Assembly: GCA_034522055.1 (NCBI GenBank)
Contig: JAXHLS010000002.1
Coordinates: 558,001 to 622,000, forward strand
Length of the DNA: 64,000 nucleotides
Origin: Gammaproteobacteria bacterium
GTDB lineage: Bacteria; Pseudomonadota; Gammaproteobacteria; JAABTG01
Reading direction: 5' to 3'
Positions 20,087-32,506 of this stretch are shown piece by piece (the first letter of the stretch is position 1; each line of letters starts with the position of its first letter). The notes under the pieces are model-generated. The model saw only the letters and a program-made list of their open reading frames with translations, made no database searches and was not told the DNA's origin. The position numbers and the translations under genes are program-made.

Positions 20087-20228
20087 GGGGCGCCGGGGAG
20101 GAATCGGCACAGGCCGGGGGATGGCGCCCGGCAGGCGCGTCCGGGGGCACGAACGGCCCATGGCGCCGCGTTCAGCCCCCCGCGTTCCGCCGCAGGCATA
20201 TTCCCACCGGAGCCGCGGGACGACCTCT

Positions 20229-22352
20229 TCAGCAATCCCCGAAGATGCAACTCTGCGCCGGCAGATCGCGTTTCACCAACTTGAGGCCGGTATCGGTGCG
20301 CAGGTCGATATAGTCCGCCAGCACCCGCGCGGCCTCGTTCAGCCACACGTCCGCCCGCTTGTCCTCCGCCGCATCCACGGCCCCGTCCTCATCCTCCTCC
20401 ACCTCGGGCAGGCCCAGCAGGGCGCGCAGCTCGCCGGTACGTTTCTCGCGGTCTTCCTCGCGCCGTTCCCGCTCCCGCTTGCGCTTCTCCTCGTTGAGGC
20501 TCACCACCTTCTCTTCACGCAGGCGCTTGCTTTCCCTGGCCTCCAGCATCGTCAGGCCGAATACGGGGTCGCCGGCCAGGCGCTGCTCGTGGAGACGCCT
20601 GAGGTCGGAGATCAGCTTGGACTCGAAGCGATAGGGCCGATAGCTTGCCTCGCGGATGTTGTCCCAGGGCAGCGCGTTCTTAAGCGCCCGCTCACCGTGG
20701 TCCTCGATGTCGAAGGCGGTGGGGAATACCACATGGGGCTGGACACCGCGATGTTGGGTACTGTCACCATTGACGCGGAAGAACTGGGCGATGGTGGTCT
20801 TGAGCTGGCCCAGGGCCACGCCCTCCTCGTCCACGTAGCGGTCCAGATCTACCAGGCTCTGCACCGTCCCTTTGCCGTAGGTGGGCTCACCGATGATGAT
20901 GCCGCGGCCGTAATCCTTGATAGCCCCGGCGAAGATCTCCGACGCCGAGGCGCTGTAGCGATCCACCAGCACCGCCAGGGGTCCATCGTAGAGGATGGAC
21001 GGGTCGGAGTCGTTCTCCACCTTGGTGCGCCCCCGGGAGTCGCGCACCTGCACCACCGGCCCCTTGTCGATGAACGCCCCGGACAGTCTCACGGACTCCG
21101 TCAGGGCGCCGCCGCCGTTGCCCCGGAGGTCGATGACGATGCCGTCCACGCCCTCGCCCTCCAGTTCCGCGAGCAGCCGGCTGACGTCACGGGTAGTGCT
21201 GCGGAAATCCTTGTCGCCCCGGCTCTCCGCCGCCGAATCCAGGTAGAAAGATGGGATCTCCACCACACCGATGCGCCGCGCTCCGGCCGCCGTATCCACA
21301 TCCAGGATCCACTTCTTGGCCGCCTGTTCCTCGAGCTTGATGGTATTGCGTGTGAGGCGAAGGATCTTGCGCGGCAGGGCCGGATCGGCCCCCTCGGGCA
21401 ACACCTCCAGGCGGACCTCGGAACCCTTGGGGCCACGAATCAGATCCACCACGTCCTCCAGGCGCCAGGCCACCACATCCACCATCTCGCCGTCCTGCTG
21501 GGCGACGCCGGTGATGCGATCGTCGGTCTGGAGTTCCCCCTGCTTGTCCGCAGGCCCGCCGGCGATGACGCGCTGCACCACGGTGTATTCGTCCTCGGTG
21601 CGCAGGGCCGCGCCGATCCCTTCCAGGGACAGGCTCAGGTGGATCTTGAAGTTCTCCGAAGTCCGCGGCGAGAAATAAGAGGTGTGGGGCTCCACTGCGG
21701 CCGTGTAGGCGTTCATGAAGGTCTGATAGACGTCCCCGTGACTGAGTTGCCCCACGCGCCGGGCGAGACGATGGTAACGCTTGGTCAGGGTCTCCCGGAC
21801 CTCATCGTCGTCCTTGCCCGTCAGCCGCAACGTGAGGACATCGTTCTTGACCCGTTTGCGCCAGATCTCGTCCCGCTCCCGCCGGTGAGTCGGCCATTCG
21901 GCCTCGGACCGGTCATACACGTAGCCCTCGTCGCGGGAGAAATCGAACTCCTGCTGCACCATGTCCTGGGCGCGGTCCACCGTCTCCTCCACCCGGCTCC
22001 TAAACAGCCGAAAGGTCTCGAACACGGCTTCCAGTTCGGCGCGACGCAGCAGATCGTCCAACTCGTGTTCCAGTCGGCCAATACGGGCGATGTCCTCCGC
22101 CAGCAGGTAGTGGTGGCTGGGATCGAGGGCCTCCAGGTAGCGCTCCAGGATCTGCTCCGACAGGTCGTCGTCCAGCGGCGTGCGCCGGTAATGATAAGTG
22201 GAGATGAAGCGCGTGATGAGATGGGTGGCCTTGCGCTGGGATTCCGTCGGCACAAGGCTCGCCGGGTCCACCAACACCTCCACCGCGGCGGCGGAGAAGA
22301 TACTGAGGGCAAAGAACAGGGCGGTGATAAGACTGGTGAGGGTCTTGGGCAT
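20229..22352 (-). CDS. prc: Carboxy-terminal (tail-specific) protease Prc
   Basis: Prc trims lipoproteins and controls murein endopeptidases in the periplasm. The 707-residue product has a signal peptide (to ~residue 24), a long N-terminal helical region and a PDZ domain at roughly 240-330 (SLEGIGAALRTED). The S41 protease core has catalytic Ser471 in YSASASEIFAGA and Lys494 in TYGKGTVQ. A charged C-terminal tail (EKRKRERERREEDREK) and a helical domain follow. It is divergent from the PBP7-like gene; Prc in E. coli acts on cell-wall endopeptidase turnover, so the pairing makes sense. Confidence 0.95.
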   Translation of the reverse strand: MPKTLTSLITALFFALSIFSAAAVEVLVDPASLVPTESQRKATHLITRFISTYHYRRTPLDDDLSEQILERYLEALDPSHHYLLAEDIARIGRLEHELDDLLRRAELEAVFETFRLFRSRVEETVDRAQDMVQQEFDFSRDEGYVYDRSEAEWPTHRRERDEIWRKRVKNDVLTLRLTGKDDDEVRETLTKRYHRLARRVGQLSHGDVYQTFMNAYTAAVEPHTSYFSPRTSENFKIHLSLSLEGIGAALRTEDEYTVVQRVIAGGPADKQGELQTDDRITGVAQQDGEMVDVVAWRLEDVVDLIRGPKGSEVRLEVLPEGADPALPRKILRLTRNTIKLEEQAAKKWILDVDTAAGARRIGVVEIPSFYLDSAAESRGDKDFRSTTRDVSRLLAELEGEGVDGIVIDLRGNGGGALTESVRLSGAFIDKGPVVQVRDSRGRTKVENDSDPSILYDGPLAVLVDRYSASASEIFAGAIKDYGRGIIIGEPTYGKGTVQSLVDLDRYVDEEGVALGQLKTTIAQFFRVNGDSTQHRGVQPHVVFPTAFDIEDHGERALKNALPWDNIREASYRPYRFESKLISDLRRLHEQRLAGDPVFGLTMLEARESKRLREEKVVSLNEEKRKRERERREEDREKRTGELRALLGLPEVEEDEDGAVDAAEDKRADVWLNEAARVLADYIDLRTDTGLKLVKRDLPAQSCIFGDC

Positions 22353-22505
22353 GACGATTACCTCGGGGATACTTGAAATACGACGGACGGGGGAGGGAAA
22401 AGGTTCCTACCGGCCTCGAACCCGGTATATGAAGATGGTATGGTCCCACAGCCATCCACCGACAAAGGCCGCACCGGCCGCCAGCCCCGATACCCGAGAC
22501 TCGCC

Positions 22506-23393
22506 ATGCCACGACGACTTTCAGACGCATCATTCAGGCCGGTTTTCATCATGTTACTCCTGCTGTGCGTCGCTTCCATGGGCGTCTCGGCAGACCGCGG
22601 ACCGGGTCTCAAATCGGAGGTGGCCCTGGTCATAGACCAGACCACCGGTGCCGACGTCTATGCCAAGAATACCGAAAAGATAAGGCCTATCGCCTCCATA
22701 ACCAAGCTCATGACCGCCATGGTCGTACTCGACACCCACCTTTCCCCCGACGAATATATTCAAATCACGGACGATGACAAGGACCGGCTCAAGTACTCCC
22801 GCTCCCGGCTCCCCGTGGGTTCCCGCCTGACCCGGGATGAACTCCTGCACAGCGCCCTGGTGGGCTCCGAGAACCGCGCCGCCGCCGCCCTCGCCCGCAC
22901 CTATCCCGACGGCCCGGAGGCTTTCGTGGCGGCCATGAACCGCAAGGCCGCGGAACTCGGCATGACCGAGACCACCTTCGTCGACCCCACGGGCCTCGAC
23001 CCCGGCAATCTGTCCACCGCCCGGGACGTGGCGCGCCTGGCCATGGCCGCCTACGCCTATCCAGAGATCAAGCGCATCACCACCCGGGCCCGATTCGAGG
23101 TGGCCAGTCAGGGCGCGGCCAAGACCCGGACCTTCCGCAATACCAACCTGCTGGTGCGCAAGCCCCGTCCCGCCTGGCCCATCGGCATGAGCAAGACGGG
23201 GTTCATCAAGGAGGCGGGCCGCTGCCTGGTGATGCAGGCCACGTTGCGCGACCGCCCCATGGTGCTGGTGTTCCTCAACTCCTGGGGCAGCCTCACCCCC
23301 ATCGGCGATGCCAACCGGCTGCGCCGCTGGCTGGAGCGCCAGCCCGCCCTCCAGGCCACCACCCAGGCTGTGACGTCCGACTCATCATCCTGA
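22506..23393 (+). CDS. pbpG: D-alanyl-D-alanine endopeptidase, PBP7 type
   Basis: The 295-residue serine DD-peptidase has a signal segment (residues ~12-29), SxxK nucleophile motif Ser64-Ile-Thr-Lys67 (PIASITKLMTAM), SxN motif Ser121-Glu-Asn, and KTG in GMSKTGFIKEAG. PBP7 cleaves peptide cross-links in murein. The length and absence of a C-terminal membrane anchor distinguish it from PBP5/6 carboxypeptidases. The ATG at 22506 puts the signal peptide at the N-terminus. Confidence 0.92.
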   Translation: MPRRLSDASFRPVFIMLLLLCVASMGVSADRGPGLKSEVALVIDQTTGADVYAKNTEKIRPIASITKLMTAMVVLDTHLSPDEYIQITDDDKDRLKYSRSRLPVGSRLTRDELLHSALVGSENRAAAALARTYPDGPEAFVAAMNRKAAELGMTETTFVDPTGLDPGNLSTARDVARLAMAAYAYPEIKRITTRARFEVASQGAAKTRTFRNTNLLVRKPRPAWPIGMSKTGFIKEAGRCLVMQATLRDRPMVLVFLNSWGSLTPIGDANRLRRWLERQPALQATTQAVTSDSSS

Positions 23394-23416
23394 CCCGTCG
23401 TCAACCCGACCCATCG

Positions 23417-24382
23417 TCAACCTGACCCAGGCCCGGCGCCGTCGGCCCGGCGCCATGAGGTCTCGTCCCGTTCCACTTCATAGGCGGCCCAAGCCGCGAA
23501 CTGTGCGGCCCCGACCTCGCCATCCCGGCGCCGGCCGTGGCCGGCCACCACACGGAAACTGACCGCGCGCTCGGCCGGATCCTCACCCCCTCCCACGGCC
23601 GTGACCTCCCGCACCGACCACGCCTCGCCATAGCGGCCATTGCTGTAGAACGCCCCCGCGCGGATATCCGTGGGGTCGATACCGTCACGGCGGCTGTGCT
23701 CCGTGGCCAGTTCGTAGACCCGCAGCAGGTCGTTCTCGGACACGTCCAGGAAGGTGTCCATCTCGCTCAGAGCATACACCAGATCGGCATGACTGATGTC
23801 CCCCGCCGGGTGCCGCGGGCGGGTACTGGCGGGCAGAACGCTACGGCGGGCGAGGCCCCGTGGGTAGCGCCGCCAGGGAAAGGGGGCGTTGAAGGCCAGT
23901 GCGATGGCGAGGATGGCGAGGCTGTTCAACAGCGTAGGCGTGAACACGAACTGCCAGCCCAGGTCATGGATGCCATCGCCGCCGATGACGGCGATCATGG
24001 CCGTGGCCCCGCCCGGCGGGTGGATGCAGCGCAGGTAGTACATGACGGTAATTGAGACCCCGACCGCCAGCCCCGCCGCCAGCATCAGATCGGGTATCCA
24101 GCGGGCGGCGGCCACGCCCACGGTGGCCGACACCATGTGCCCCCCCACCAGGGGCCAGGGCTGGGACAGGGGGCCGTGGGGCACCGCGAACAGCAGCACC
24201 GCCGAGGAGCCCATGGATCCCATGATGAGCATGGCGGCGGCGCCGTCCAGCCACCACGCCGAGATGACCATCACGCCGACGATGCCGCAGAGACCACCGA
24301 GCCCGGATATCAACCGCTCGCCATGGCCCACCGAGCTGTCGGTGAGACCCAGATAGCTGTTGAACCACCGGGTGACACTCAT
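23417..24382 (-). CDS. HPP-family membrane protein with a C-terminal soluble extension
   Basis: The 321-residue protein begins MSVTRWFNSYLG. Residues ~20-185 hold the HPP domain with four to five membrane helices and the signature RCIHPPGGATAM; HPP proteins have been linked to nitrite transport in plastids and cyanobacteria. Residues ~195-321 are a hydrophilic extension (AGDISHADLVYALSEMDTFL, SVREVTAVGGG) that I do not recognise and that replaces the CBS pair found in some relatives. It is 23 bases downstream of the 43-codon ORF and probably translated with it. Confidence 0.85.
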   Translation of the reverse strand: MSVTRWFNSYLGLTDSSVGHGERLISGLGGLCGIVGVMVISAWWLDGAAAMLIMGSMGSSAVLLFAVPHGPLSQPWPLVGGHMVSATVGVAAARWIPDLMLAAGLAVGVSITVMYYLRCIHPPGGATAMIAVIGGDGIHDLGWQFVFTPTLLNSLAILAIALAFNAPFPWRRYPRGLARRSVLPASTRPRHPAGDISHADLVYALSEMDTFLDVSENDLLRVYELATEHSRRDGIDPTDIRAGAFYSNGRYGEAWSVREVTAVGGGEDPAERAVSFRVVAGHGRRRDGEVGAAQFAAWAAYEVERDETSWRRADGAGPGSG

Positions 24383-24405
24383 GCGACGACCGCCACAGGC
24401 GACCT

Positions 24406-24537
24406 TTATGTCCGATGGGGCGGATGCGGGATGCGGCGTACCGGGATGCAGCCCTCGTCCAGCCATTCGTCCCACAACGCCTGCCGGCGCTGGTTGAGCC
24501 AGTATTCGTGAATGTATCGAAGGATGGCGTTCAGCAT
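24406..24537 (-). CDS. Unannotated 43-residue ORF upstream of the HPP gene
   Basis: The ATG at 24537 is preceded eight bases upstream by a full AGGAGG Shine-Dalgarno. The peptide starts MLNAILRYIHEYWLNQRRQ and ends IPHPPHRT before a TAA. It is rich in Trp, Tyr, Arg and acidic residues (LWDEWLDEG) and has no membrane segment. The strong ribosome site and the 23-base spacing to the HPP start suggest a real small protein or a coupled leader. No family is recognised. Confidence 0.6.
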   Translation of the reverse strand: MLNAILRYIHEYWLNQRRQALWDEWLDEGCIPVRRIPHPPHRT

Positions 24538-24558
24538 GTCAGATGCCTCCTGTCAGGA

Positions 24559-24950
24559 TCATCGGCAGTCTGCCGATGTCCCTTTAACCGGCGGCCCGCC
24601 GACTTCGTGCGCCGCCGCAAAGCGCGGCAAGATAAACGACTGCCGCACCTTGATCAATGCAAGGGGCGCGCCAGACCGCCGCAGCCGTTGTGCCATAAGG
24701 TCCCGCCCACCGATGATGGCCACCCCTGTCAGTAATTCCGACACTCCGCAGCCCGCCCGTATAAGGCCGTCGGAGGCCCGTGAAACCAAGTACGGGAGAA
24801 AAGGTGACCACAAGTCCGCAAGACGGCCGCGGCCCCCGTCACAGCGCGCGCATCGGGTGCGGGAACCCAGGCCCCGGGGAGGCGCCGGCCCGCTCCCGGC
24901 AGGCGACGACGCGGTGTAAACAAAACCGACAGCCCCCCGCGGGCCATCCC
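24559..24950. other. Gene-free stretch between metH and the small ORF
   Basis: About 390 bases contain no convincing gene on either strand. The part nearest 24538 must hold the promoter for the minus-strand small ORF and HPP gene. A palindromic TTGATCAA at 24651-24658 is the only motif that stands out there, and it is not a full FNR box. Nothing resembling a strong metH terminator was seen. Confidence 0.5.
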
Positions 24951-24952
24951 CA

Positions 24953-28642
<3,690 letters not shown>

Positions 28643-28741
28643 TGTTCCACTCTCTATTTTTTGGGATGATTCGGTTCGGTCGCCGGTGTGATGCGGCTAA
28701 GCGGGCGACCCGAAAACGGTGCGCGATACGGCTGGGCGGCG

Positions 28742-29212
28742 TCAGGCGCGGATGAAGCGACGCCACCAGCGCCGGCGGCCCGCCGGCGGCGTGATGGCCT
28801 GGAGGTCTACCGGTGGCAGCTTGGACAGGATCCAGCCCGGCAGCGTGCGGACTCCACTGGACCCACAGACCGAACCGAGGTTGTTGGGGTCGTATATCTT
28901 AACAAAACTCGGCGACTGAAGATGGTCAGCATACACGATGCCGCAGTAATCTTCCTGATGCTCGCGGCGCAGCAACCCTTCAAGCTCGCCGAGCAGGGCT
29001 TCCAGATCGGCGGCCGCCAGGGGTGCCGCCGGGGGAGGCTCGCCCACCGCGTAGGCGTACCAGCCGCCGGCGGCATCGTCGCGCAGTCGGGCCCACAGGG
29101 CATCGAACTGCGGCCACCGCAGCGTGGCCGTGAACTGACCGTCGAAGGCCTGCAGAAAGGGGCCGGCATCCTGACCGGGATCATCTCCTGCGCGGATAGT
29201 GCTAGTGGACAT
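28742..29212 (-). CDS. Conserved-looking hypothetical protein, 156 residues
   Basis: This is a soluble protein without signal or membrane segment. The C-terminal half has an ordered-looking stretch (QEDYCGIVYADHLQSPSFV, IYDPNNLGSVCGSSG, LPGWILSKLPPVDL) with two cysteines, and the end is arginine- and tryptophan-rich. Base composition matches neighbouring genes. I cannot name the family. It lies upstream of metH on the same strand and divergent from the Crp/Fnr regulator, which may control it. Confidence 0.7.
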   Translation of the reverse strand: MSTSTIRAGDDPGQDAGPFLQAFDGQFTATLRWPQFDALWARLRDDAAGGWYAYAVGEPPPAAPLAAADLEALLGELEGLLRREHQEDYCGIVYADHLQSPSFVKIYDPNNLGSVCGSSGVRTLPGWILSKLPPVDLQAITPPAGRRRWWRRFIRA

Positions 29213-29375
29213 AGATTGAATATTGTACTTTTTTTTAATGAGATTAGTGAAATCCCGGTGGCGGTCCGGCGCGTCGGAGCCGACGACCGGCCTTAACCCC
29301 GGTTAACTAGCGGTTGATTAAGTTCTGCAGCTGTGTTCAAAGTCATACGCTCGGAACAACGCCAGGTAGGTCGCC

Positions 29376-30134
29376 ATGCCCCACACTTTTCGTGAAGATC
29401 CCGTGGATTGCGAGGTGTGTCCCGTACGCCGGCTCGCGCTGTTCCGGGAACTGTCCCGGGAGCAGCTCCTCACCGTCAGGGAGATCCGCAAGGGCCAGGA
29501 GCATATGTATCCCGGCACCATCATCTTCCGGGAAGGGGCCAGGGTGGAAGCCGCCTACACCCTCTTCGAGGGCTGGGTGATGCGCTACAAAACCCTGGAG
29601 GACGGGCGCCGCCAGATCATCGGTTTCGTGCTGCCTGGCGATTTCCTGGGCTTCCACCCCTACGACAGCGGCGTCATCTCCTACTCGGCCGAGGCCCTGT
29701 CACCCGTGACCCTGTGCACCTTCCCCCTCGACAGTCTGGGCAACATGCTCGCGGCCTATCCCGAGCTGTCACGCCAGTTCAGCTGGCTATGCCGGCGGCA
29801 GGAAAACCTGGCCATCGAGCACATGACCAGCATCGGCCGGCGGCCGGCCCGGGAACGCATCGCGCACCTGCTGCTGGAGCTGGACGTGCGAGTGCGGGCG
29901 CGGCACGAGACCCCCGCCGACGCTCCCGTCCTGGTGCCCCTGACCCAAGAGCATATCGCGGACACCCTGGGACTGACCTCCATCCATGTCAGCCGCACCC
30001 TGCGCACCCTGCGCGAGGACGGGTTGCTGGAGTTCCGCTCCGGACGCCTCAATATCAAGGACCGCGATGCCCTGGTCGCCATGACCGGCTTCGACGAGAC
30101 CGTGTTCGCGGCTCAGCCGCAGCCCCTGCTGTAA
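29376..30134 (+). CDS. Crp/Fnr-family transcriptional regulator
   Basis: The 252-residue protein has an N-terminal CNB sensor domain (~20-140), a dimer helix, and a winged helix with LTQEHIADTLGLTSIHVSRT (recognition helix) at ~190-225. It has Cys12, Cys15 (CEVCPVR) and Cys114, but lacks the third N-terminal cysteine of FNR. A canonical [4Fe-4S] cluster is therefore not assured; it may be a FixK- or Dnr-like member. The recognition helix lacks the Glu of the E-xx-SR motif used by FNR. It is divergent from the 156-residue unknown and followed by the fcc terminator. Confidence 0.9.
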   Translation: MPHTFREDPVDCEVCPVRRLALFRELSREQLLTVREIRKGQEHMYPGTIIFREGARVEAAYTLFEGWVMRYKTLEDGRRQIIGFVLPGDFLGFHPYDSGVISYSAEALSPVTLCTFPLDSLGNMLAAYPELSRQFSWLCRRQENLAIEHMTSIGRRPARERIAHLLLELDVRVRARHETPADAPVLVPLTQEHIADTLGLTSIHVSRTLRTLREDGLLEFRSGRLNIKDRDALVAMTGFDETVFAAQPQPLL

Positions 30135-30151
30135 GCCCGTCCCAGATAAAC

Positions 30152-30175
30152 AAAAACCCGGGGCGGTGCCCCGGG
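30152..30175 (-). terminator. Intrinsic terminator after fccB
   Basis: On the minus strand CCCGGGGC-ACC-GCCCCGGG forms an 8-bp stem with a 3-base loop (30157-30175), followed by TTTTT at 30156-30152. A second GC-rich stem, GGGGCCC...GGGCCCC, lies at 30189-30207. Reading on the plus strand they may also help stop the convergent regulator gene, but there is no T-run on that side. Confidence 0.85.
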
Positions 30176-30226
30176 CCTCATAAGGTTTGGGGCCCCGCAG
30201 GGCCCCGGGTACTTCGTTTCTTATTA

Positions 30227-31516
30227 TCAGCCAAACATGTCGTCAACGATGTTGAGGTACCAGCTCTCGGCGTACACGGCCTCGAGGCCATAGGCGCCGC
30301 CCACGGGCGTCAGGCCGCCGGAGCCCTTGACCTTGGAGACCTTGCCGTCCTTGGCGTCATACACCATGGCCACCGAGACGCCGTGGTCCGGCGTCACCAG
30401 GCTGTAACACGTGTTGACCCAGGAGGGGGTGGGTACATCGTTGCCCTTGAGCATGGCCACCACCGCGGCGGCGCATACCTTGCCCTCGGAGTTGGCGGCA
30501 TAGCCGGACTTGGGCAGGGGTGATGCGATGGCCGCATCGCCGATGACGTGCACGTTCTTGTGCATCTTCGATTCCCACGTCATGTGGTTCACCGGGCACC
30601 AGCCGGAGGCGTCGGTAAGGCCGGCCTTGTAGGCGATATGGCCCGCGGTCTGGGCCGGGATCACGTTCAGCACGTCGGCCTTGATCTCGTCGAACGTGGT
30701 CATGGCGGTGCGGTTGTCGGCATTCACCGCCTGCACCGTGCCGTCGTTGGCCTTGGAGCGCCACTCGATCATGCTGTCATCGGTACCGAAGCCGTAGTGC
30801 TGTTTCCAGCCCGCGGTGAACAGCCCCTGCTTGGAGAACGCGTCCTTGGAATCGAGGATGAGGACCTTGGACCTGGGCTTGTGCTGCTTGAAGTAATGGG
30901 CCACCAGGCTCGCGCGCTCGTAGGGCCCGGGCGGGCAGCGGAAGGGATTGGGCGGCGCCGCCATGACGAACAGGCCGCCATCGGGCATGGCCTCCAACTG
31001 CTTCCGCAACACCGTGGTCTGAGGACCGGCATGCCAGGCATGGGGCACCAGGTGACTGGCGGCCTCGCTGTAACCATCGATGGTGTCGTACTTCATGTCC
31101 ACACCCGGGGACACCACGCAGCGATCGTAATTGACGACTTGGCCGCTCTTGCAGATGACCGTCTGCTTGGCGGCGTCGATGTCCACCACCAGGTCATGGA
31201 TGACCTTAATGCCGTGCTTCCTGGACCAGTCACCGTAGCCATGGGTGATCCAGTTCTGCTCCTTGAAACCAGCGATGACCCAGTTGCTCATGAAACAGGT
31301 GGCAAACTCGGTCTTGGGCTCGATGACCGTAACCTCGACGCTGGGATCGAAGTGGCGGATGTACTTGGCGCAGGTGGCACCACCCGCGCCGCCGCCCACC
31401 ACCACCACGTGCTTGCCGCTGCCGGCATTGGCGAACCGCAGGCCGGACAGGGAGAGGCCGGTGGCGGCACCGACGGCGCCCGCTGCCTTGATGAACTGTC
31501 TTCTCTTGATAGTCAT
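30227..31516 (-). CDS. fccB: Flavocytochrome c sulfide dehydrogenase, flavoprotein subunit
   Basis: FccB oxidises sulfide to sulfur or polysulfide in the periplasm and passes electrons to the cytochrome subunit. The 429-residue protein has a twin-arginine signal (KRRQFIKAAGAVG), the FAD fold HVVVVGGGAGGATCAKYI, the covalent-FAD cysteine in EFATCFMSN, and the two active-site disulfide cysteines (PFRCPPGPY and GWCPVNHMT). The end NIVDDMFG matches the family. It lies 15 bases after the cytochrome gene and is closed by the terminator at 30152-30175. Confidence 0.95.
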   Translation of the reverse strand: MTIKRRQFIKAAGAVGAATGLSLSGLRFANAGSGKHVVVVGGGAGGATCAKYIRHFDPSVEVTVIEPKTEFATCFMSNWVIAGFKEQNWITHGYGDWSRKHGIKVIHDLVVDIDAAKQTVICKSGQVVNYDRCVVSPGVDMKYDTIDGYSEAASHLVPHAWHAGPQTTVLRKQLEAMPDGGLFVMAAPPNPFRCPPGPYERASLVAHYFKQHKPRSKVLILDSKDAFSKQGLFTAGWKQHYGFGTDDSMIEWRSKANDGTVQAVNADNRTAMTTFDEIKADVLNVIPAQTAGHIAYKAGLTDASGWCPVNHMTWESKMHKNVHVIGDAAIASPLPKSGYAANSEGKVCAAAVVAMLKGNDVPTPSWVNTCYSLVTPDHGVSVAMVYDAKDGKVSKVKGSGGLTPVGGAYGLEAVYAESWYLNIVDDMFG

Positions 31517-31531
31517 ATGTCCCTCTCCTCC

Positions 31532-31834
31532 TTACTTCAGGCTCGCGTAGTAGTCGGCGAGATTCTTGATTTCAGCGTCGGAATAACCCTTGGCGATGCG
31601 ATTCATGATGGTGGCCTGGCGGGTATCGGATTTGAAATCCATCATGGCCTTGGACATGAGCGCCGCCGAGCGGCCGTGGAGGGACGAGACATCGCCCACG
31701 CTCTTACCTTCGAACCCGTGGCAGCCATTGCACTGGGCGGCAATCATCTGGCCACTGGCATCCGCCGCAGCGGCATTCGTGCCGACGGCTAATCCCGCGA
31801 CAAACAGCGCGGACAAGAGACTTGTTCTTGTCAT
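31532..31834 (-). CDS. fccA: Flavocytochrome c, monohaem cytochrome subunit
   Basis: The 100-residue product has a Sec signal (to about residue 24, AAAADA) and a single haem site, CNGCH. A likely distal methionine lies in the later helices (MMDFKSDTRQATIMNRIA). It is the electron acceptor for FccB. Only one haem is present, like the small green-sulfur-bacterial type and unlike the di-haem subunit of Allochromatium. The gene is first in fccAB. Confidence 0.92.
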   Translation of the reverse strand: MTRTSLLSALFVAGLAVGTNAAAADASGQMIAAQCNGCHGFEGKSVGDVSSLHGRSAALMSKAMMDFKSDTRQATIMNRIAKGYSDAEIKNLADYYASLK

Positions 31835-32506
31835 AGATACGACTCCTCAAAAATTTTCTTGATTTCCCGTGAGCCCCATGGCTTGGAACTCTTTCGGGGA
31901 TGGCATGGATCGGCACCATCGGGTATCGCCGAACCGCGTTGGTTTAGTAGGCCTGTTTCGACCGGCTCCATCGAAGCCCGACGATCCCTGGCATCCGTGA
32001 TGCTCAGTGCCAAGTGTAATGGCATATAGCGGCATGTCCACATTATAAAACAATGAGTTATATTCTTAATTGCTAATTTCTTGCGATTCCCTGCCTCGTC
32101 ATTCCGGTGCAAGCCGGACAAAAGCGGAGCGTTGAACGCCCGCAGGGCGGTCCGAAGGGGGAAGGGCATCAATTAATCCAGGGTGGCTGCCACCCGCGGC
32201 GGCGAGGGGAACCGGAACCGCCCCGGCCATCGGCATCTATCCACAACCCTGGCACCTGCCGGCAACGGCCACGCAAGCCCCTGACACCAAACGGGTTCCG
32301 CGGGTTGTGCACAGATCCATCCCCAGGAAGATCACCCCCTGCGCACCGGTTCCATGGTTCCAAACACAATATCTTGTGGTCCACAATCCTCTTGACTACC
32401 GTCACTTGTGTCCTAGACTATGCGAAAACGCCGTCGCGCCAGACGATGGCCACCCCGCCCCGCCCACAGGGGCAGACCGTTCAAAGAAGGGAGGACCCCC
32501 GCTACC
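31835..32506. other. Intergenic region between divergent fccAB and nrdAB
   Basis: This 672-base stretch has no supportable gene. The fcc side (31840-32100) is comparatively AT-rich and likely holds the fccA promoter. The nrd side has the NrdR sites listed separately. One near-match to a DnaA box (CTATCCACA at 32237-32245) and a TTGTGCACA at 32302-32310 are present. The middle is GC-rich and featureless. Confidence 0.55.
32364..32411 (+). promoter_or_regulatory. Pair of NrdR boxes upstream of nrdA
   Basis: ACACAATATCTTGTGG at 32364-32379 matches the 16-base NrdR consensus at 14 positions. A weaker half-conserved copy (CTACCGTCACTTGTGT) lies at 32396-32411. The start-to-start distance is 32 bases, about three helical turns, the known arrangement for cooperative NrdR binding. 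NrdR represses ribonucleotide reductase genes when dATP is high. Confidence 0.7.

Noticed and set aside
20121-22376. A 751-codon open frame on the plus strand opposite prc
   Set aside because: It is the antisense shadow of a high-GC gene; prc on the minus strand has all family motifs and the shadow has no recognisable domain.
24645-24662. TTGATCAA-centred sequence as an FNR box
   Set aside because: The two half sites overlap instead of being separated by four bases, so it does not fit the consensus.
28643-28741. SAH or cobalamin riboswitch before metH
   Set aside because: Neither the B12 box nor the SAH-riboswitch core could be found in the 99-base gap.
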